DNA of 64,000 bases from the NCBI GenBank assembly GCA_019753375.1, contig JAIELC010000011.1, forward strand, positions 74,096 through 138,095. Reading direction: 5' to 3'. The notes beneath the pieces are model-generated. The model saw only the letters and a list, made by a program, of their open reading frames with translations, ran no database searches and had not been told where the DNA came from. Both the position numbers and the translations under genes were made by a program. This document shows positions 46,787 to 56,246 of the stretch, in pieces; within the stretch, counting starts at the first letter, position 1; each line of letters begins with the position of its first letter. This DNA is from Sphingomonas sp. GTDB taxonomy: Bacteria; Pseudomonadota; Alphaproteobacteria; Sphingomonadales; Sphingomonadaceae.

Positions 46787-47035
46787 ATGCAAGCCGTATC
46801 CTATTCCGAAGCCCGCGAAAATCTGAAGTCGATGATCGATAAGGTCGTCGCTGACCGTGCGCCATTGGCGATCACGCGGCAGCGCGGCGAAGGGGCGGTG
46901 CTGGTCTCAGCAAGCGAATGGGCGTCGATCGAGGAGACGCTGTATCTGCTGCGCTCGCCCAGGAACGCCGAGCGTTTGCTGGAAGCGGTGCGCGGGTTCG
47001 AGGCTGGCGATGCAGAGACCGTGCCCTTCCCGTGA
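46787..47035 (+). CDS. yefM: Type II antitoxin, Phd/YefM family
   Basis: This 82-residue antitoxin has the Phd/YefM fold, with MQAVSYSEARENLKSMIDKV at the N-terminus and ITRQRGEGAVLVSASEWASIEETL as the strand and DNA-binding region, then a short acidic tail. It neutralises YoeB and represses its own operon with it. The overlap with yoeB is 4 bp (GTGA). A palindromic promoter site and near-leaderless start lie before it. It opens a cluster of three TA modules. Confidence 0.92.
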   Translation: MQAVSYSEARENLKSMIDKVVADRAPLAITRQRGEGAVLVSASEWASIEETLYLLRSPRNAERLLEAVRGFEAGDAETVPFP

Positions 47036-47298
47036 ACGTCGCATTCTGGCCGACGGCGTGGGAGGATTACCGCCATTGGCAAGAGCATGACGCCAAGATG
47101 CTCGATACGCTCCACACCCTGATCGAGGAATGCCGCCGCCATCCCTTCAACGGCACCGGCAAGCCGGAACCGCTTGGTGGAAACCTGTCAGGCTGGTGGT
47201 CGCGGCGCATCAATCAGGAGCATCGGCTGGTGTACCGGGTGGCAGGGACCGGCAAGGAACAGACGCTGCAGGTGGCGCAGTGCCGGTATCATTATTGA
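47032..47298 (+). CDS. yoeB: Type II toxin, Txe/YoeB family
   Basis: This 88-residue ribosome-dependent mRNA interferase begins with GTG (NVAFWPTAWEDYRHWQEHD). The C-terminus CRYHY ends with the His-Tyr catalytic pair, and the middle has LSGWWSRRINQEHRLVYRV, the conserved core with the catalytic Arg. It cleaves mRNA at the ribosomal A site unless bound by YefM. The length is typical. It overlaps yefM by 4 bp. Confidence 0.93.
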   Translation: MNVAFWPTAWEDYRHWQEHDAKMLDTLHTLIEECRRHPFNGTGKPEPLGGNLSGWWSRRINQEHRLVYRVAGTGKEQTLQVAQCRYHY

Positions 47299-47311
47299 GG
47301 GCCATCAAATC

Positions 47312-47340
47312 TTGTCAGTTTTAGCGCAAAATCGTATAAG
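47312..47340 (+). promoter_or_regulatory. Promoter of the parD-parE module, near-leaderless
   Basis: -35 TTGTCA (47312-47317), 17-bp spacer and -10 TATAAG (47335-47340). The ATG at 47348 is 8 nt after the last -10 base, so the message would start at or close to the initiation codon. There is no Shine-Dalgarno in the 7-nt gap. The module is separate from yoeB, whose stop is 14 bp before the -35. Confidence 0.6.
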
Positions 47341-47347
47341 TGCTGTC

Positions 47348-47611
47348 ATGGCACAGATGAACATCTCGATCACCGAAGCGCTGAAGAGCTGGGCCGAGGC
47401 GCGTGTCGCCGAGGGAAGCTACAGCAGCACCAGCGACTATGTCCGCGATCTTGTCCGCCGCGACCGTGAATATACCGAAAAGCTGAAGGCATTGCAGGCG
47501 GCAATTGACGCGGGGCGTGCTTCGGGGGTGAGCGAGCGCGATCCCTTTACCTATCTGGAAGAGTTGCGGGTTGGATTGAGGGAGCGCGGCGGACACGCCG
47601 ATGCGGCTTGA
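47348..47611 (+). CDS. parD: Type II antitoxin, ParD family
   Basis: This 87-residue ribbon-helix-helix antitoxin begins MAQMNISITEALKSWAEARV. The EGSYSSTSDYVRDLVRRDRE stretch is the ParD DNA-binding and dimer part. The acidic/Gly tail (RERGGHADAA) would bind ParE. It has its own promoter. Its end overlaps parE by 11 bp, so translation of the toxin is coupled. Confidence 0.92.
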   Translation: MAQMNISITEALKSWAEARVAEGSYSSTSDYVRDLVRRDREYTEKLKALQAAIDAGRASGVSERDPFTYLEELRVGLRERGGHADAA

Positions 47612-47888
47612 GCTAAGCCGCCGCGCCGAAGCCGATCTGGCGGATATCAGGGACTATAGCATCGAACAGTTCGGCATCGATCGCGCGATCGCGTATCTGG
47701 ACGCGATCGAGGAGGCGTTTCGGCTGCTCATCGCCTATCCCGAAACCGGGAGCCTGCACCCGAGCCTTATGCCGCCGGTGCGCTCGCTGGCCTGCCAGCG
47801 GCACAGGATTTATTATGCAATCGAGGGAGACGCCGTGGCGATCCGGCGCATCCTGCACGGCGCGATGGACACGGGACAGCATCTGTAG
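47601..47888 (+). CDS. parE: Type II toxin, ParE family
   Basis: This 95-residue ParE/RelE-superfamily toxin has MRLELSRRAEADLADIRDYS at the start and CQRHRIYYAIEGDAVAIRRILHGAMD at the end, typical of ParE toxins that poison DNA gyrase. It overlaps parD by 11 bp. After it a 212-bp gap (47889-48100) contains a degenerate VOC-gene piece and the promoter of the third module. Confidence 0.92.
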   Translation: MRLELSRRAEADLADIRDYSIEQFGIDRAIAYLDAIEEAFRLLIAYPETGSLHPSLMPPVRSLACQRHRIYYAIEGDAVAIRRILHGAMDTGQHL

Positions 47889-47963
47889 CGTTACGGGAGA
47901 GCGCGCGACGTGGGTGAGGGCGTTGTCCGGAGCCAGGCAGGATGCTGGCACTGGCGGATCGGG

Positions 47964-48002
47964 CAGACCCAATTTACCCCGACGGCCGTGAAGGCGGCGC
48001 AG
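47964..48002 (-). pseudogene. VOC-family gene remnant
   Basis: The minus-strand reading gives CAAFTAVGVNWVC. It matches the AAYTAAGVHWVRP part of the VOC protein at 46329-46742. At the DNA level 29 of 33 bases are identical between 46435-46467 and 47967-47999. No start, stop or rest of the gene can be recognised around it. It is a short leftover, probably from a duplication or a replaced VOC gene. Confidence 0.6.
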
Positions 48003-48050
48003 ACCGAGCGAGACGCGGGCAATGCCCGTTCCGCACCAGCGGCGTTATAA

Positions 48051-48086
48051 TTGATCGAGCCAGGCCTTTGCGCTATAACTGTATAG
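48051..48086 (+). promoter_or_regulatory. Promoter and palindrome before the third TA module
   Basis: -35 TTGATC (48051-48056), 17-bp spacer and -10 TATAAC (48074-48079). An imperfect palindrome CTATA-4 nt-TATAG (48073-48086) overlaps the -10 and is the likely antitoxin operator. The mRNA would have a 15-20 nt leader with AAGGAG before the ATG at 48101, unlike the near-leaderless first two modules. Confidence 0.55.
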
Positions 48087-48100
48087 CAAGGAGAGACGAA

Positions 48101-48463
48101 ATGCTGGCTGTTCGGCTGGATGACGAGACCGAAAAGCGGCTGGACGCGCTGGCCGCCCGAACCGGGCGCACCAAGACTTTCTATGCGCGTGAAGCGATAT
48201 TGGCGCATCTGGACGATCTTGAGGATTTCTACCTCGCTGATGAACGCCTGCGTCGTTTCCGTGATCGCGAGGATTTGCCATCAGAAGCAGGACAAGCCGC
48301 ACTGTCGCGTGCCCAGCTTGAGCGCGCGGATATGCTAAACTCGTTGCGTAAATTATGGGCGCAAGGCGAAGCAAGCGGCGAAGCGACCAATGGCAATTTC
48401 GATGCCGATGATATCGCACTGCGTGGGCGCGCACGCCTGAACGCGTCGCGCGGCAGCGATTGA
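48101..48463 (+). CDS. Type II antitoxin, RHH family, with an unusual C-terminal half
   Basis: This 120-residue protein has a RelB/DinJ-like RHH N-terminus, MLAVRLDDETEKRLDALAAR and KTFYAREAILAHLDDLEDFY. A longer C-terminal part follows, ending LNSLRKLWAQGEASGEATN onward to the acidic/Arg tail GRARLNASRGSD, resembling ParD-type C-termini. Most RelB antitoxins of this N-terminal type are about 70-85 residues, so this one may be a hybrid. It overlaps the downstream toxin by 4 bp. The RHH part would bind the palindrome at 48073. Confidence 0.8.
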   Translation: MLAVRLDDETEKRLDALAARTGRTKTFYAREAILAHLDDLEDFYLADERLRRFRDREDLPSEAGQAALSRAQLERADMLNSLRKLWAQGEASGEATNGNFDADDIALRGRARLNASRGSD

Positions 48464-48750
48464 ACATACGCCGCCTGCCGCAGGCGATTCGCGACGTCGA
48501 CGACATCTGGTTCCACATCGCTGCCGACAATCCCGCCGCTGCGACGCGCGTGATCGAGCGGATTGCAGCGGGTGTTGCACGGCTCGCTGACTATCCCGAA
48601 AGCGGCCCGGCCCGGCCCGAAATCGGCGCGGGTGCGCGCAGCGTGACCATTGGCAATTATCTGGTGCTGTACCGGATCGGGCCCGAGAGCGTGGATATCG
48701 TCCGCGTCATCCACGGCGCGCGGGCGATTGCAGGGTTGCTGGACGGATAA
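48460..48750 (+). CDS. Type II toxin, ParE/RelE superfamily
   Basis: This 96-residue toxin begins with an alternative start at 48460 (MNIRRLPQAIRDVDDIWFHI). The WFHIAADNPAAATRVIERI segment and GARSVTIGNYLVLYRI then IVRVIHGARAI are typical of ParE-like toxins. It overlaps the antitoxin by 4 bp. It is the third toxin in the cluster and is not close in sequence to the ParE at 47601. The intended target (gyrase or mRNA) is unknown. Confidence 0.88.
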   Translation: MNIRRLPQAIRDVDDIWFHIAADNPAAATRVIERIAAGVARLADYPESGPARPEIGAGARSVTIGNYLVLYRIGPESVDIVRVIHGARAIAGLLDG

Positions 48751-48802
48751 CAAGAAGATGGGTTGTCGCGCTGGGCCGAACGCTGGGGGGTCGATATGTC
48801 GC

Positions 48803-49129
48803 TCACCCCACAACCCCACGCCGTATCCTGATCAGCAAATACAGTGCGAACCCCACCGCGACGCCCGGCACCATGCCCAGCACGATGCACACCCAGCCAT
48901 GCCGGATGCCGTGGGTGTGGCGTTCGTACAGGATCCACGCCGACAGGATCACCCAGCAGGCGAGCGTGTCGGCCGAATAGCCGCTGGCATAGGGATTGAC
49001 GAACCCGGCCGCGAAGGCGCCGGCAATGTCGGGATGGGCGATCAGCGGTGGCATCACCACCGCCACAAACACCGCCAAAAAGGCCAGCGCGGCGGCGGCG
49101 ATGGTCGCTTTAAAGGCCCCCGCCGCCAC
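48803..49129 (-). CDS. DUF2834 family membrane protein
   Basis: This 108-residue protein starts with GTG at 49129, 2 nt after the thiC stop. It has about three membrane helices (FLAVFVAVVMPPLI, ADTLACWVILSAWIL and IVLGMVPGVAVGFALYLL). The motif GYSADTLACWVIL then RHGWVCIVLGM matches DUF2834 proteins, which have no known function. The frame is open to 49342, but that part overlaps thiC. It is likely translationally coupled to thiC. Confidence 0.75.
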   Translation of the reverse strand: MAAGAFKATIAAAALAFLAVFVAVVMPPLIAHPDIAGAFAAGFVNPYASGYSADTLACWVILSAWILYERHTHGIRHGWVCIVLGMVPGVAVGFALYLLIRIRRGVVG

Positions 49130-49131
49130 GA

Positions 49132-51033
<1,902 letters not shown>

Positions 51034-51069
51034 CTACGGAGCGAGGACGGTTTCGGGATGCGAAGCCAT

Positions 51070-51164
51070 CTCCCTCCCTCCGCCGGTTTCAACCGGATCA
51101 GGTTCGGCGGGTCGCGATCTCGTGATCGCCTCTCAGACGCCGTGCCAGCGTCCCCCCGGGGAAT
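51070..51164 (-). promoter_or_regulatory. TPP riboswitch (THI box) upstream of thiC
   Basis: On the minus strand the conserved thi-box strings are visible: CTGAGAGG (51129-51136), then GACCCGCCGAACCTGATCCGG, then CCGGCGGAGGGAGGGAGA near 51070. These are the P2/P3 and P4/P5 elements of the aptamer that binds thiamine pyrophosphate. The gap to the thiC start is about 55 nt, suiting control of translation or transcription. High TPP would repress thiC. Confidence 0.93.
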
Positions 51165-51187
51165 GCGCGCAGTTTAGAACGGGTCGA

Positions 51188-52108
51188 TCAGAAAGTATAG
51201 CCAAGCCCGATCGCGCCCAGCCACTGATTGGCGCTGCCGGCCACGCTGACGATCGGCGAGCGTGCGAAATCGCCCTGCAGCCGGCTATATGATCCGCCGA
51301 CATAGATCCCAAGGCCGTGGCGCAGATCGCCGGTCAGCGAGCGCGTGAACAGCGCGGTCGCGGTCAGGTTTTTCAACCCGCCTTTGGGATTGGCGAACAC
51401 CGGCAGGCCACTGGCAAGGCTGCCGGGCGCATCAACCGCGAAATAGGTGCGGGCATAGCCATCCCCGACAATCGTCGCCGACAGCGACAGCCCGGCATAG
51501 CTGCGCCGGCTGAGCGGCGTGCCATAATCGATCGACGGGATGATGATGTAACTGCCGTGCACGCCGGTCACGTCCTGCGCCACGCTGATCCGCGCGCCCA
51601 GCGTATCATAGCGGCTGGTGATCACCCCCGTCTTTGACAGGCCGACATAGCCGCCAATATCCACCGCCAGCCGCCTTTTGCCGAGCGCCCGGACCTGCGG
51701 ATCGACGATCCGCCCGGTGCGATTGAGATCGATGCTGACCACCGGCCCGACCTGAAAATTATATCCCGGCCCGGTGGCGTTCCGCCACACATCCACCGAT
51801 GCCTGCGTCCCGCGGGTCGAGAAATCATAGCCCGAGACGCGGCCACGAACGGCGGCAATCGGCACCACGACATAATCGTTCGATCCGTCATAGCTGGGCA
51901 GATAGGCAAAGCCGCCCCCCACCGAGACGGTATCACGGTCGGCCGTATCTGCGGCAATGTCGGCATCGCTGCCCGGGGCGGCATCAGCCGGCCTGTCCTG
52001 CGCCTGGGCCGAACCGGCGACGGCAAGGCCGGCGAGAAACATAACGGTCAGCGCGACCATCCAGCGGTGCGGCGCCATCCGGCGCTTATCGATCATCATC
52101 GTTGTCAT
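51188..52108 (-). CDS. MipA/OmpV family outer membrane protein
   Basis: This 306-residue protein has a signal peptide (about 1-36, ending SAQAQ after a hydrophobic MFLAGLAVAGS stretch). A 12-strand-type barrel follows, matching MipA/OmpV proteins: VSVGGGFAYLPSYDGSNDYVVVPIAAVRG, GVITSRYDTLGARISV, and a C-terminal WLGAIGLGYTF. It ends with Phe, typical for outer-membrane insertion. The name refers to MltA-interacting protein; function varies. It lies directly past the thiC riboswitch, sharing the minus direction. Confidence 0.86.
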   Translation of the reverse strand: MTTMMIDKRRMAPHRWMVALTVMFLAGLAVAGSAQAQDRPADAAPGSDADIAADTADRDTVSVGGGFAYLPSYDGSNDYVVVPIAAVRGRVSGYDFSTRGTQASVDVWRNATGPGYNFQVGPVVSIDLNRTGRIVDPQVRALGKRRLAVDIGGYVGLSKTGVITSRYDTLGARISVAQDVTGVHGSYIIIPSIDYGTPLSRRSYAGLSLSATIVGDGYARTYFAVDAPGSLASGLPVFANPKGGLKNLTATALFTRSLTGDLRHGLGIYVGGSYSRLQGDFARSPIVSVAGSANQWLGAIGLGYTF

Positions 52109-52168
52109 AACGCCCACACGCCCATTTCGCTCCAACCGACCCGCTAAATCCTTAGCGCCGGCAGGAAT

Positions 52169-52615
52169 TTAGAGCAAATAGCGCATTGTCACATTTTGCT
52201 GTTCATGATCGCCCGCGATGGTGAAGCGTGCCGCCGTGAAGCGCGGCGGCGCGAAATGGATCGCCGGGTTACGCGAAAAGCCAAATCCTTCCTTGGGAAT
52301 CCCCATAAAGGTATCAAGCTTTGCATTGTTGTTCTCGTCATGGATGACGGCGGCGGCATAATCGCCGTGCGGCAAGCCGTCGACGCTGATATCGCCGCTC
52401 CCCGCCGGAACGGTGCGCGTCAGCGCATGCGCATCGTCCAGACAGCCCGGAAAATTCTTTGGATCAGCGGTCAGGCACAGGCGAACAACGCCCTTTTTGG
52501 ACCGCAGCTTGTCAATCGACAGGTGCAGCGTCGCAATCGGCGCCTGCGCCGACGCCAGCGACATGACGACCAACCCTGCCGCCAGGCGTTTGGCCACGTG
52601 CGCGTGGCGCGCCAT
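52169..52615 (-). CDS. DUF2141 family exported protein
   Basis: This 148-residue protein has a signal peptide (about 1-25, MARHAHVAKRLAAGLVVMS) and a DUF2141 beta-domain: LHLSIDKLRSKKGVVRLCL, GDYAAAVIHDENNNAKLD and GIPKEGFGFSRNP. These proteins have calcium/beta-sandwich-like folds of unknown function and are often found beside sterol desaturase-family genes in sphingomonads. Its start at 52615 overlaps the 3' end of the upstream desaturase-like gene by 104 bp in another frame. Confidence 0.8.
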   Translation of the reverse strand: MARHAHVAKRLAAGLVVMSLASAQAPIATLHLSIDKLRSKKGVVRLCLTADPKNFPGCLDDAHALTRTVPAGSGDISVDGLPHGDYAAAVIHDENNNAKLDTFMGIPKEGFGFSRNPAIHFAPPRFTAARFTIAGDHEQQNVTMRYLL

Positions 52616-53384
52616 GGGTGAAGCTGCCGATCCCCCGATCGGTGCCGCACAGGCGGTCCCAGAAACGAAAATATAACCCATAATTGCACCTGTACTCCGA
52701 ATGATGCCGTTGGTGATGGCTCGCCGTGATCAGCGCTTCTCCCAATGGCCCCCCCCACATGAACCTTGGCCAGATTTCCCAGCCCATATGATTGGTCACG
52801 CCCATGACCGTCATGACCGTCAAGACAACGGCCAATGCCGCGACGTGTACAGGTATAATAAAAACAAGTAACGGAATAACTATCGCCCCGGTCAGCGCTT
52901 CGATCGGATGAAACGCCATGGCTGCCCATGCGGTTGGCGGGCGACTGGCATGATGCACGGCGTGAGCAAGGCGAAACCAGCGCGGACGATGCATCAGGCG
53001 GTGCGTCCAGTAGAACCAGCTGTCATGCGCAAACAGATAAAGCAGCACCGATAATGGCCAGTACCAGACCGGAAAATCGCCGATATTCGCGTAAATTCGC
53101 GTCCAGCCATGGTTGGCCCAACCCCAGGCGATGATGCCCGATGGCAGGCCGTAAATCGCGGCACTGGCCAGCGACCACAGGATTTCCTGGCGGATTTGCG
53201 GGGTCATGCCGCTGTACAGGCCGGGATGCCGCACCCGTGTCGCGATATCGAACGCACCGCTGACCACCAGATAGCGGACACCGACAATCACGGTCATGGC
53301 GAGCGCAGACACCAATACGGGCAATAATATGGACGCAGGCGCGGTCATCAGGGCGGAAGGGGCCGGGGCAATAAATGCACTCAT
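52512..53384 (-). CDS. Sterol desaturase / fatty acid hydroxylase superfamily membrane enzyme
   Basis: This 290-residue integral membrane di-iron enzyme has the histidine boxes HDSWFYWTHRLMH, HAVHHASRPP and ITASHHQRHHSEY, spread through four or more helices. Substrates of the superfamily include carotenoids, sterols and lipids. Its position next to crtY-crtI-crtB and its divergence from crtY suggest carotenoid or membrane-lipid hydroxylation, but it is not a clear CrtZ. The last about 35 residues overlap the DUF2141 gene and are Arg/Gly-rich, unlike the core, so the true C-terminus may be altered. Confidence 0.82.
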   Translation of the reverse strand: MSAFIAPAPSALMTAPASILLPVLVSALAMTVIVGVRYLVVSGAFDIATRVRHPGLYSGMTPQIRQEILWSLASAAIYGLPSGIIAWGWANHGWTRIYANIGDFPVWYWPLSVLLYLFAHDSWFYWTHRLMHRPRWFRLAHAVHHASRPPTAWAAMAFHPIEALTGAIVIPLLVFIIPVHVAALAVVLTVMTVMGVTNHMGWEIWPRFMWGGPLGEALITASHHQRHHSEYRCNYGLYFRFWDRLCGTDRGIGSFTHGAPRARGQTPGGRVGRHVAGVGAGADCDAAPVD

Positions 53385-53462
53385 CCTGCCTCGCCTAGCC
53401 GATTGTGTTGAGGAACGAAACGGTCTTGCGCCTTGGTCATGATGAATAATGGCGGCGATCAA

Positions 53463-53491
53463 TTGCCGGCCAACAATTGCCCGCGAATAAT
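53463..53491 (+). promoter_or_regulatory. Candidate promoter for the crt operon
   Basis: TTGCCG (53463-53468), 17-bp spacer and AATAAT (53486-53491) give a partial sigma-70-type match, about 70 bp before the crtY ATG. It lies in the 180-bp gap shared with the divergent desaturase-like gene. No operator-like palindrome is certain. Confidence 0.35.
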
Positions 53492-53564
53492 TATCGACGG
53501 GGGTTTCGCCTTCCCGCGCAAATGGGCTAGGCCAAGCCATGCGCTGTCTGGCGGCCCGCCCGCA

Positions 53565-54728
53565 ATGAGAAATGACCTTTCCTGTGACCTGGCGATTGTC
53601 GGGGGTGGGCTGGCGGGCGGCCTGATCGCGCTGGCGCTTGCCAAATCGCGCCCCGATCTTGACATTCGGCTGATCGAAGGAGGTCCGTCGCTGGGCGGCA
53701 ACCATTTATGGTCGTTCTTTGCCAGCGATATCGCCCCCGCCGATCGCTGGATCGTGGCCCCGCTGATCAGCTATGGCTGGTCCGATTATGATATTGCCTT
53801 TCCCGCGCACGCGCGGACGCTGACCGCCAGCTATTATTCGATTGAATCGGAACGGCTGGACCAGGTGGTGCGCGCCGCGCTGCCCGATCATGCCGTCATG
53901 CTGCGCGCCAAGGTGCTGGGCGCATCGCCGACCGCCGTGGTGATGGCCGATGGCGACCGGATTGAAGCCAAAGGCGTTATCGACGCCCGCGGCGCGGGTG
54001 ATTTGTCGTTGCTTGATCTGGGCTGGCAGAAATTTGTCGGCCGCGAATATGAATTGTCCGAACCGCACGACGCCGCCCGGCCGGTGGTGATGGATGCCAC
54101 CGTGCCCCAGATTGACGGCTATCGCTTTGTCTACACCTTGCCCTTTTCGGCGCAGCGCCTGTTCGTCGAAGACACCTATTATTCCGACACGCCCGAGATT
54201 GACCGCCCGGCGCTGATCGACCGTGTTGATGCCTATACCGCCGCCAAGGGGTGGAAAGTCGCCCGCGTTCTGCGCGAGGAACAGGGATCGCTGCCCGTCG
54301 CGCTGGGCGGCGATTTTGAGGAATATTGGCGCAGCGGCGGCAACAAGGTTGCCAAGGCCGGGATGCGGGCCGGCCTGTTCCACCCGACCACCGGTTATTC
54401 GCTGCCCGATGCGGTGCGCACCGCATCGCTGATCGCACGATCGAGCGACTTGTCGGGGGCAGCGCTGCACGATCTGATTTACCGCTTTGCCAAGGCAAGC
54501 TGGAAGAAGCGCGGCTTTTATCGCATGCTCGACAAAATGCTGTACCGGGCGGGCGAGCCCGGCGATCGATATCGCATTCTTGAGCGCTTCTACGCGCTCA
54601 ACCCGGCCCTGATCGGGCGATTCTATGCAGGGCAGACCACGATGTTTGATCAGGCGCGCATCCTGACGGGCAAGCCGCCCGTTACGATTTCCCGCGCCAT
54701 CAAGGCCATTCGGAGCAAACCTGCATGA
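53565..54728 (+). CDS. crtY: Lycopene beta-cyclase
   Basis: This 387-residue flavoprotein has a FAD-binding motif CDLAIVGGGLAGGLIALAL at the N-terminus, then EGGPSLGGNHLWSFFASD and later VYTLPFSAQRLFVEDTYYSD, a signature of CrtY/CrtL-type cyclases. It cyclises both ends of lycopene to beta-carotene. The start at ATG 53565 is used. It overlaps crtI by 4 bp (ATGA). The operon order is crtY-crtI-LOG-crtB. Confidence 0.95.
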   Translation: MRNDLSCDLAIVGGGLAGGLIALALAKSRPDLDIRLIEGGPSLGGNHLWSFFASDIAPADRWIVAPLISYGWSDYDIAFPAHARTLTASYYSIESERLDQVVRAALPDHAVMLRAKVLGASPTAVVMADGDRIEAKGVIDARGAGDLSLLDLGWQKFVGREYELSEPHDAARPVVMDATVPQIDGYRFVYTLPFSAQRLFVEDTYYSDTPEIDRPALIDRVDAYTAAKGWKVARVLREEQGSLPVALGGDFEEYWRSGGNKVAKAGMRAGLFHPTTGYSLPDAVRTASLIARSSDLSGAALHDLIYRFAKASWKKRGFYRMLDKMLYRAGEPGDRYRILERFYALNPALIGRFYAGQTTMFDQARILTGKPPVTISRAIKAIRSKPA

Positions 54729-56203
54729 AGACGGCAGTAGTGATCGGCGCGGGCTTTGGCGGGCTCGCGCTTGCCATTCGCCTGCAATCGGCGGGCGTGC
54801 AGACAACCATCATCGAAGGCCGGGACAAGCCGGGCGGCCGCGCCTATGTCTGGGAGAAGGAAGGCTTTGTGTTCGATGCCGGCCCGACCGTCATCACCGA
54901 TCCCGATTGCCTGAAGGAATTGTGGAGCCTGTCGGGCCGCGACATGGCCGATGACGTGACGCTGATGCCGGTCATGCCGTTTTACCGGCTCAACTGGCCC
55001 GATGGCACCAATTTCGATTATTCGAACGACGAACCCAAGCTGGCCGCCGAGATCGCCAAGCTCGACCCCGCCGATGTCGATGGCTATCGCCGCTTTCTGG
55101 AATATGCGGCGGGCGTGTATGAAGAAGGCTATGTAAAGCTGGGCGATGCCGCCTTCCTGGACTTTGCATCGATGCTGAAGGCCGCGCCGGCGCTGGCCAA
55201 ATACCAGGCATGGCGCAGCGTCTATTCGATCGTATCGAGCTTTGTAAAAAGCCCCAAGCTGCGCGAAGCTTTATCGTTCCACACCTTGCTGGTCGGCGGC
55301 AACCCGATGACCACCAGCGCCATTTATGCCCTGATCCACAAGCTGGAAAAGGACGGCGGCGTCTGGTTTGCCAAGGGGGGAACCAACAAGCTGGTCGCCG
55401 GCATGGTCACCCAGTTTGAACGGCTGGGCGGGCAGGTGCGGCTGGCCGATCCCGTCGCGACCATCGATACGCTGGGCGACCATGCCACCGGCGTGACCAC
55501 TGAAAGCGGCTGGCATATTGATTGCGACGCGGTCGCGTCCAACGCCGATATCGTCCACAGCTACCGCGATCTGCTGAAGGGATCGCGCTGCGCGCAGCGG
55601 ACCCGGAACAGGCTGGAGCGCAAGAAATATTCGCCGTCGCTGTTCGTTGTCCATTTCGGCGTGAAGGGCAATTGGCCCGGCATCCCGCACCACATGATCC
55701 TGTTCGGGCCGCGCTATAAGGGGCTGCTCGACGATATTTATAACCACGGCGTGCTGAGCGAGGATTTCTCGCTGTATCTGCACCACCCGACCATCACCGA
55801 TCCGTCGATGGCGCCCGAAGGCCATTCGACCTTTTACGCGCTGGCGCCGGTGCCGCATCAGGGCAAGTTCCCGGTCGACTGGGCCGAAGCCGGGCCAATT
55901 CTGGAAAAGCGCATGCTCGACGAAGTCGGCAAGCGGCTGATCCCCGATATCCACGACCGGATCGTCACCAAATTCCATTATGCGCCGGCCGATTTCGCGC
56001 ATGATCTGAACGCGCATCTGGGCAGCGCGTTCAGCCTGGAACCGACCCTGCTGCAAAGCGCCTATTTCCGCGTCCACAACCGCGACGATCAGATCCCCAA
56101 CCTGTTCTTTGTCGGCGCGGGCACCCATCCGGGCGCGGGGATTCCGGGCGTGGTCGGCAGCGCCAAGGCAACCGCCAAGCTGATGCTGGAGGAGGATCGG
56201 TGA
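54725..56203 (+). CDS. crtI: Phytoene desaturase
   Basis: This 492-residue FAD enzyme begins MKTAVVIGAGFGGLALAIRL (dinucleotide-binding motif, residues 5-20). It has the CrtI-specific C-terminal FFVGAGTHPGAGIPGVVGSAK motif. It desaturates phytoene to lycopene in four steps. It overlaps crtY by 4 bp. The following LOG gene starts 43 bp after its stop. The length is standard. Confidence 0.97.
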   Translation: MKTAVVIGAGFGGLALAIRLQSAGVQTTIIEGRDKPGGRAYVWEKEGFVFDAGPTVITDPDCLKELWSLSGRDMADDVTLMPVMPFYRLNWPDGTNFDYSNDEPKLAAEIAKLDPADVDGYRRFLEYAAGVYEEGYVKLGDAAFLDFASMLKAAPALAKYQAWRSVYSIVSSFVKSPKLREALSFHTLLVGGNPMTTSAIYALIHKLEKDGGVWFAKGGTNKLVAGMVTQFERLGGQVRLADPVATIDTLGDHATGVTTESGWHIDCDAVASNADIVHSYRDLLKGSRCAQRTRNRLERKKYSPSLFVVHFGVKGNWPGIPHHMILFGPRYKGLLDDIYNHGVLSEDFSLYLHHPTITDPSMAPEGHSTFYALAPVPHQGKFPVDWAEAGPILEKRMLDEVGKRLIPDIHDRIVTKFHYAPADFAHDLNAHLGSAFSLEPTLLQSAYFRVHNRDDQIPNLFFVGAGTHPGAGIPGVVGSAKATAKLMLEEDR

Positions 56204-56246
56204 TCAATGTCGTGTCAGGCGCGGTGTGCCGAAGCGGAGAAATAAA

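Noticed and set aside
52512-53384. Naming the desaturase-like gene crtZ or crtG
   Set aside because: The histidine boxes show superfamily membership only, and its overlap and C-terminus are atypical; the carotenoid link rests on position.
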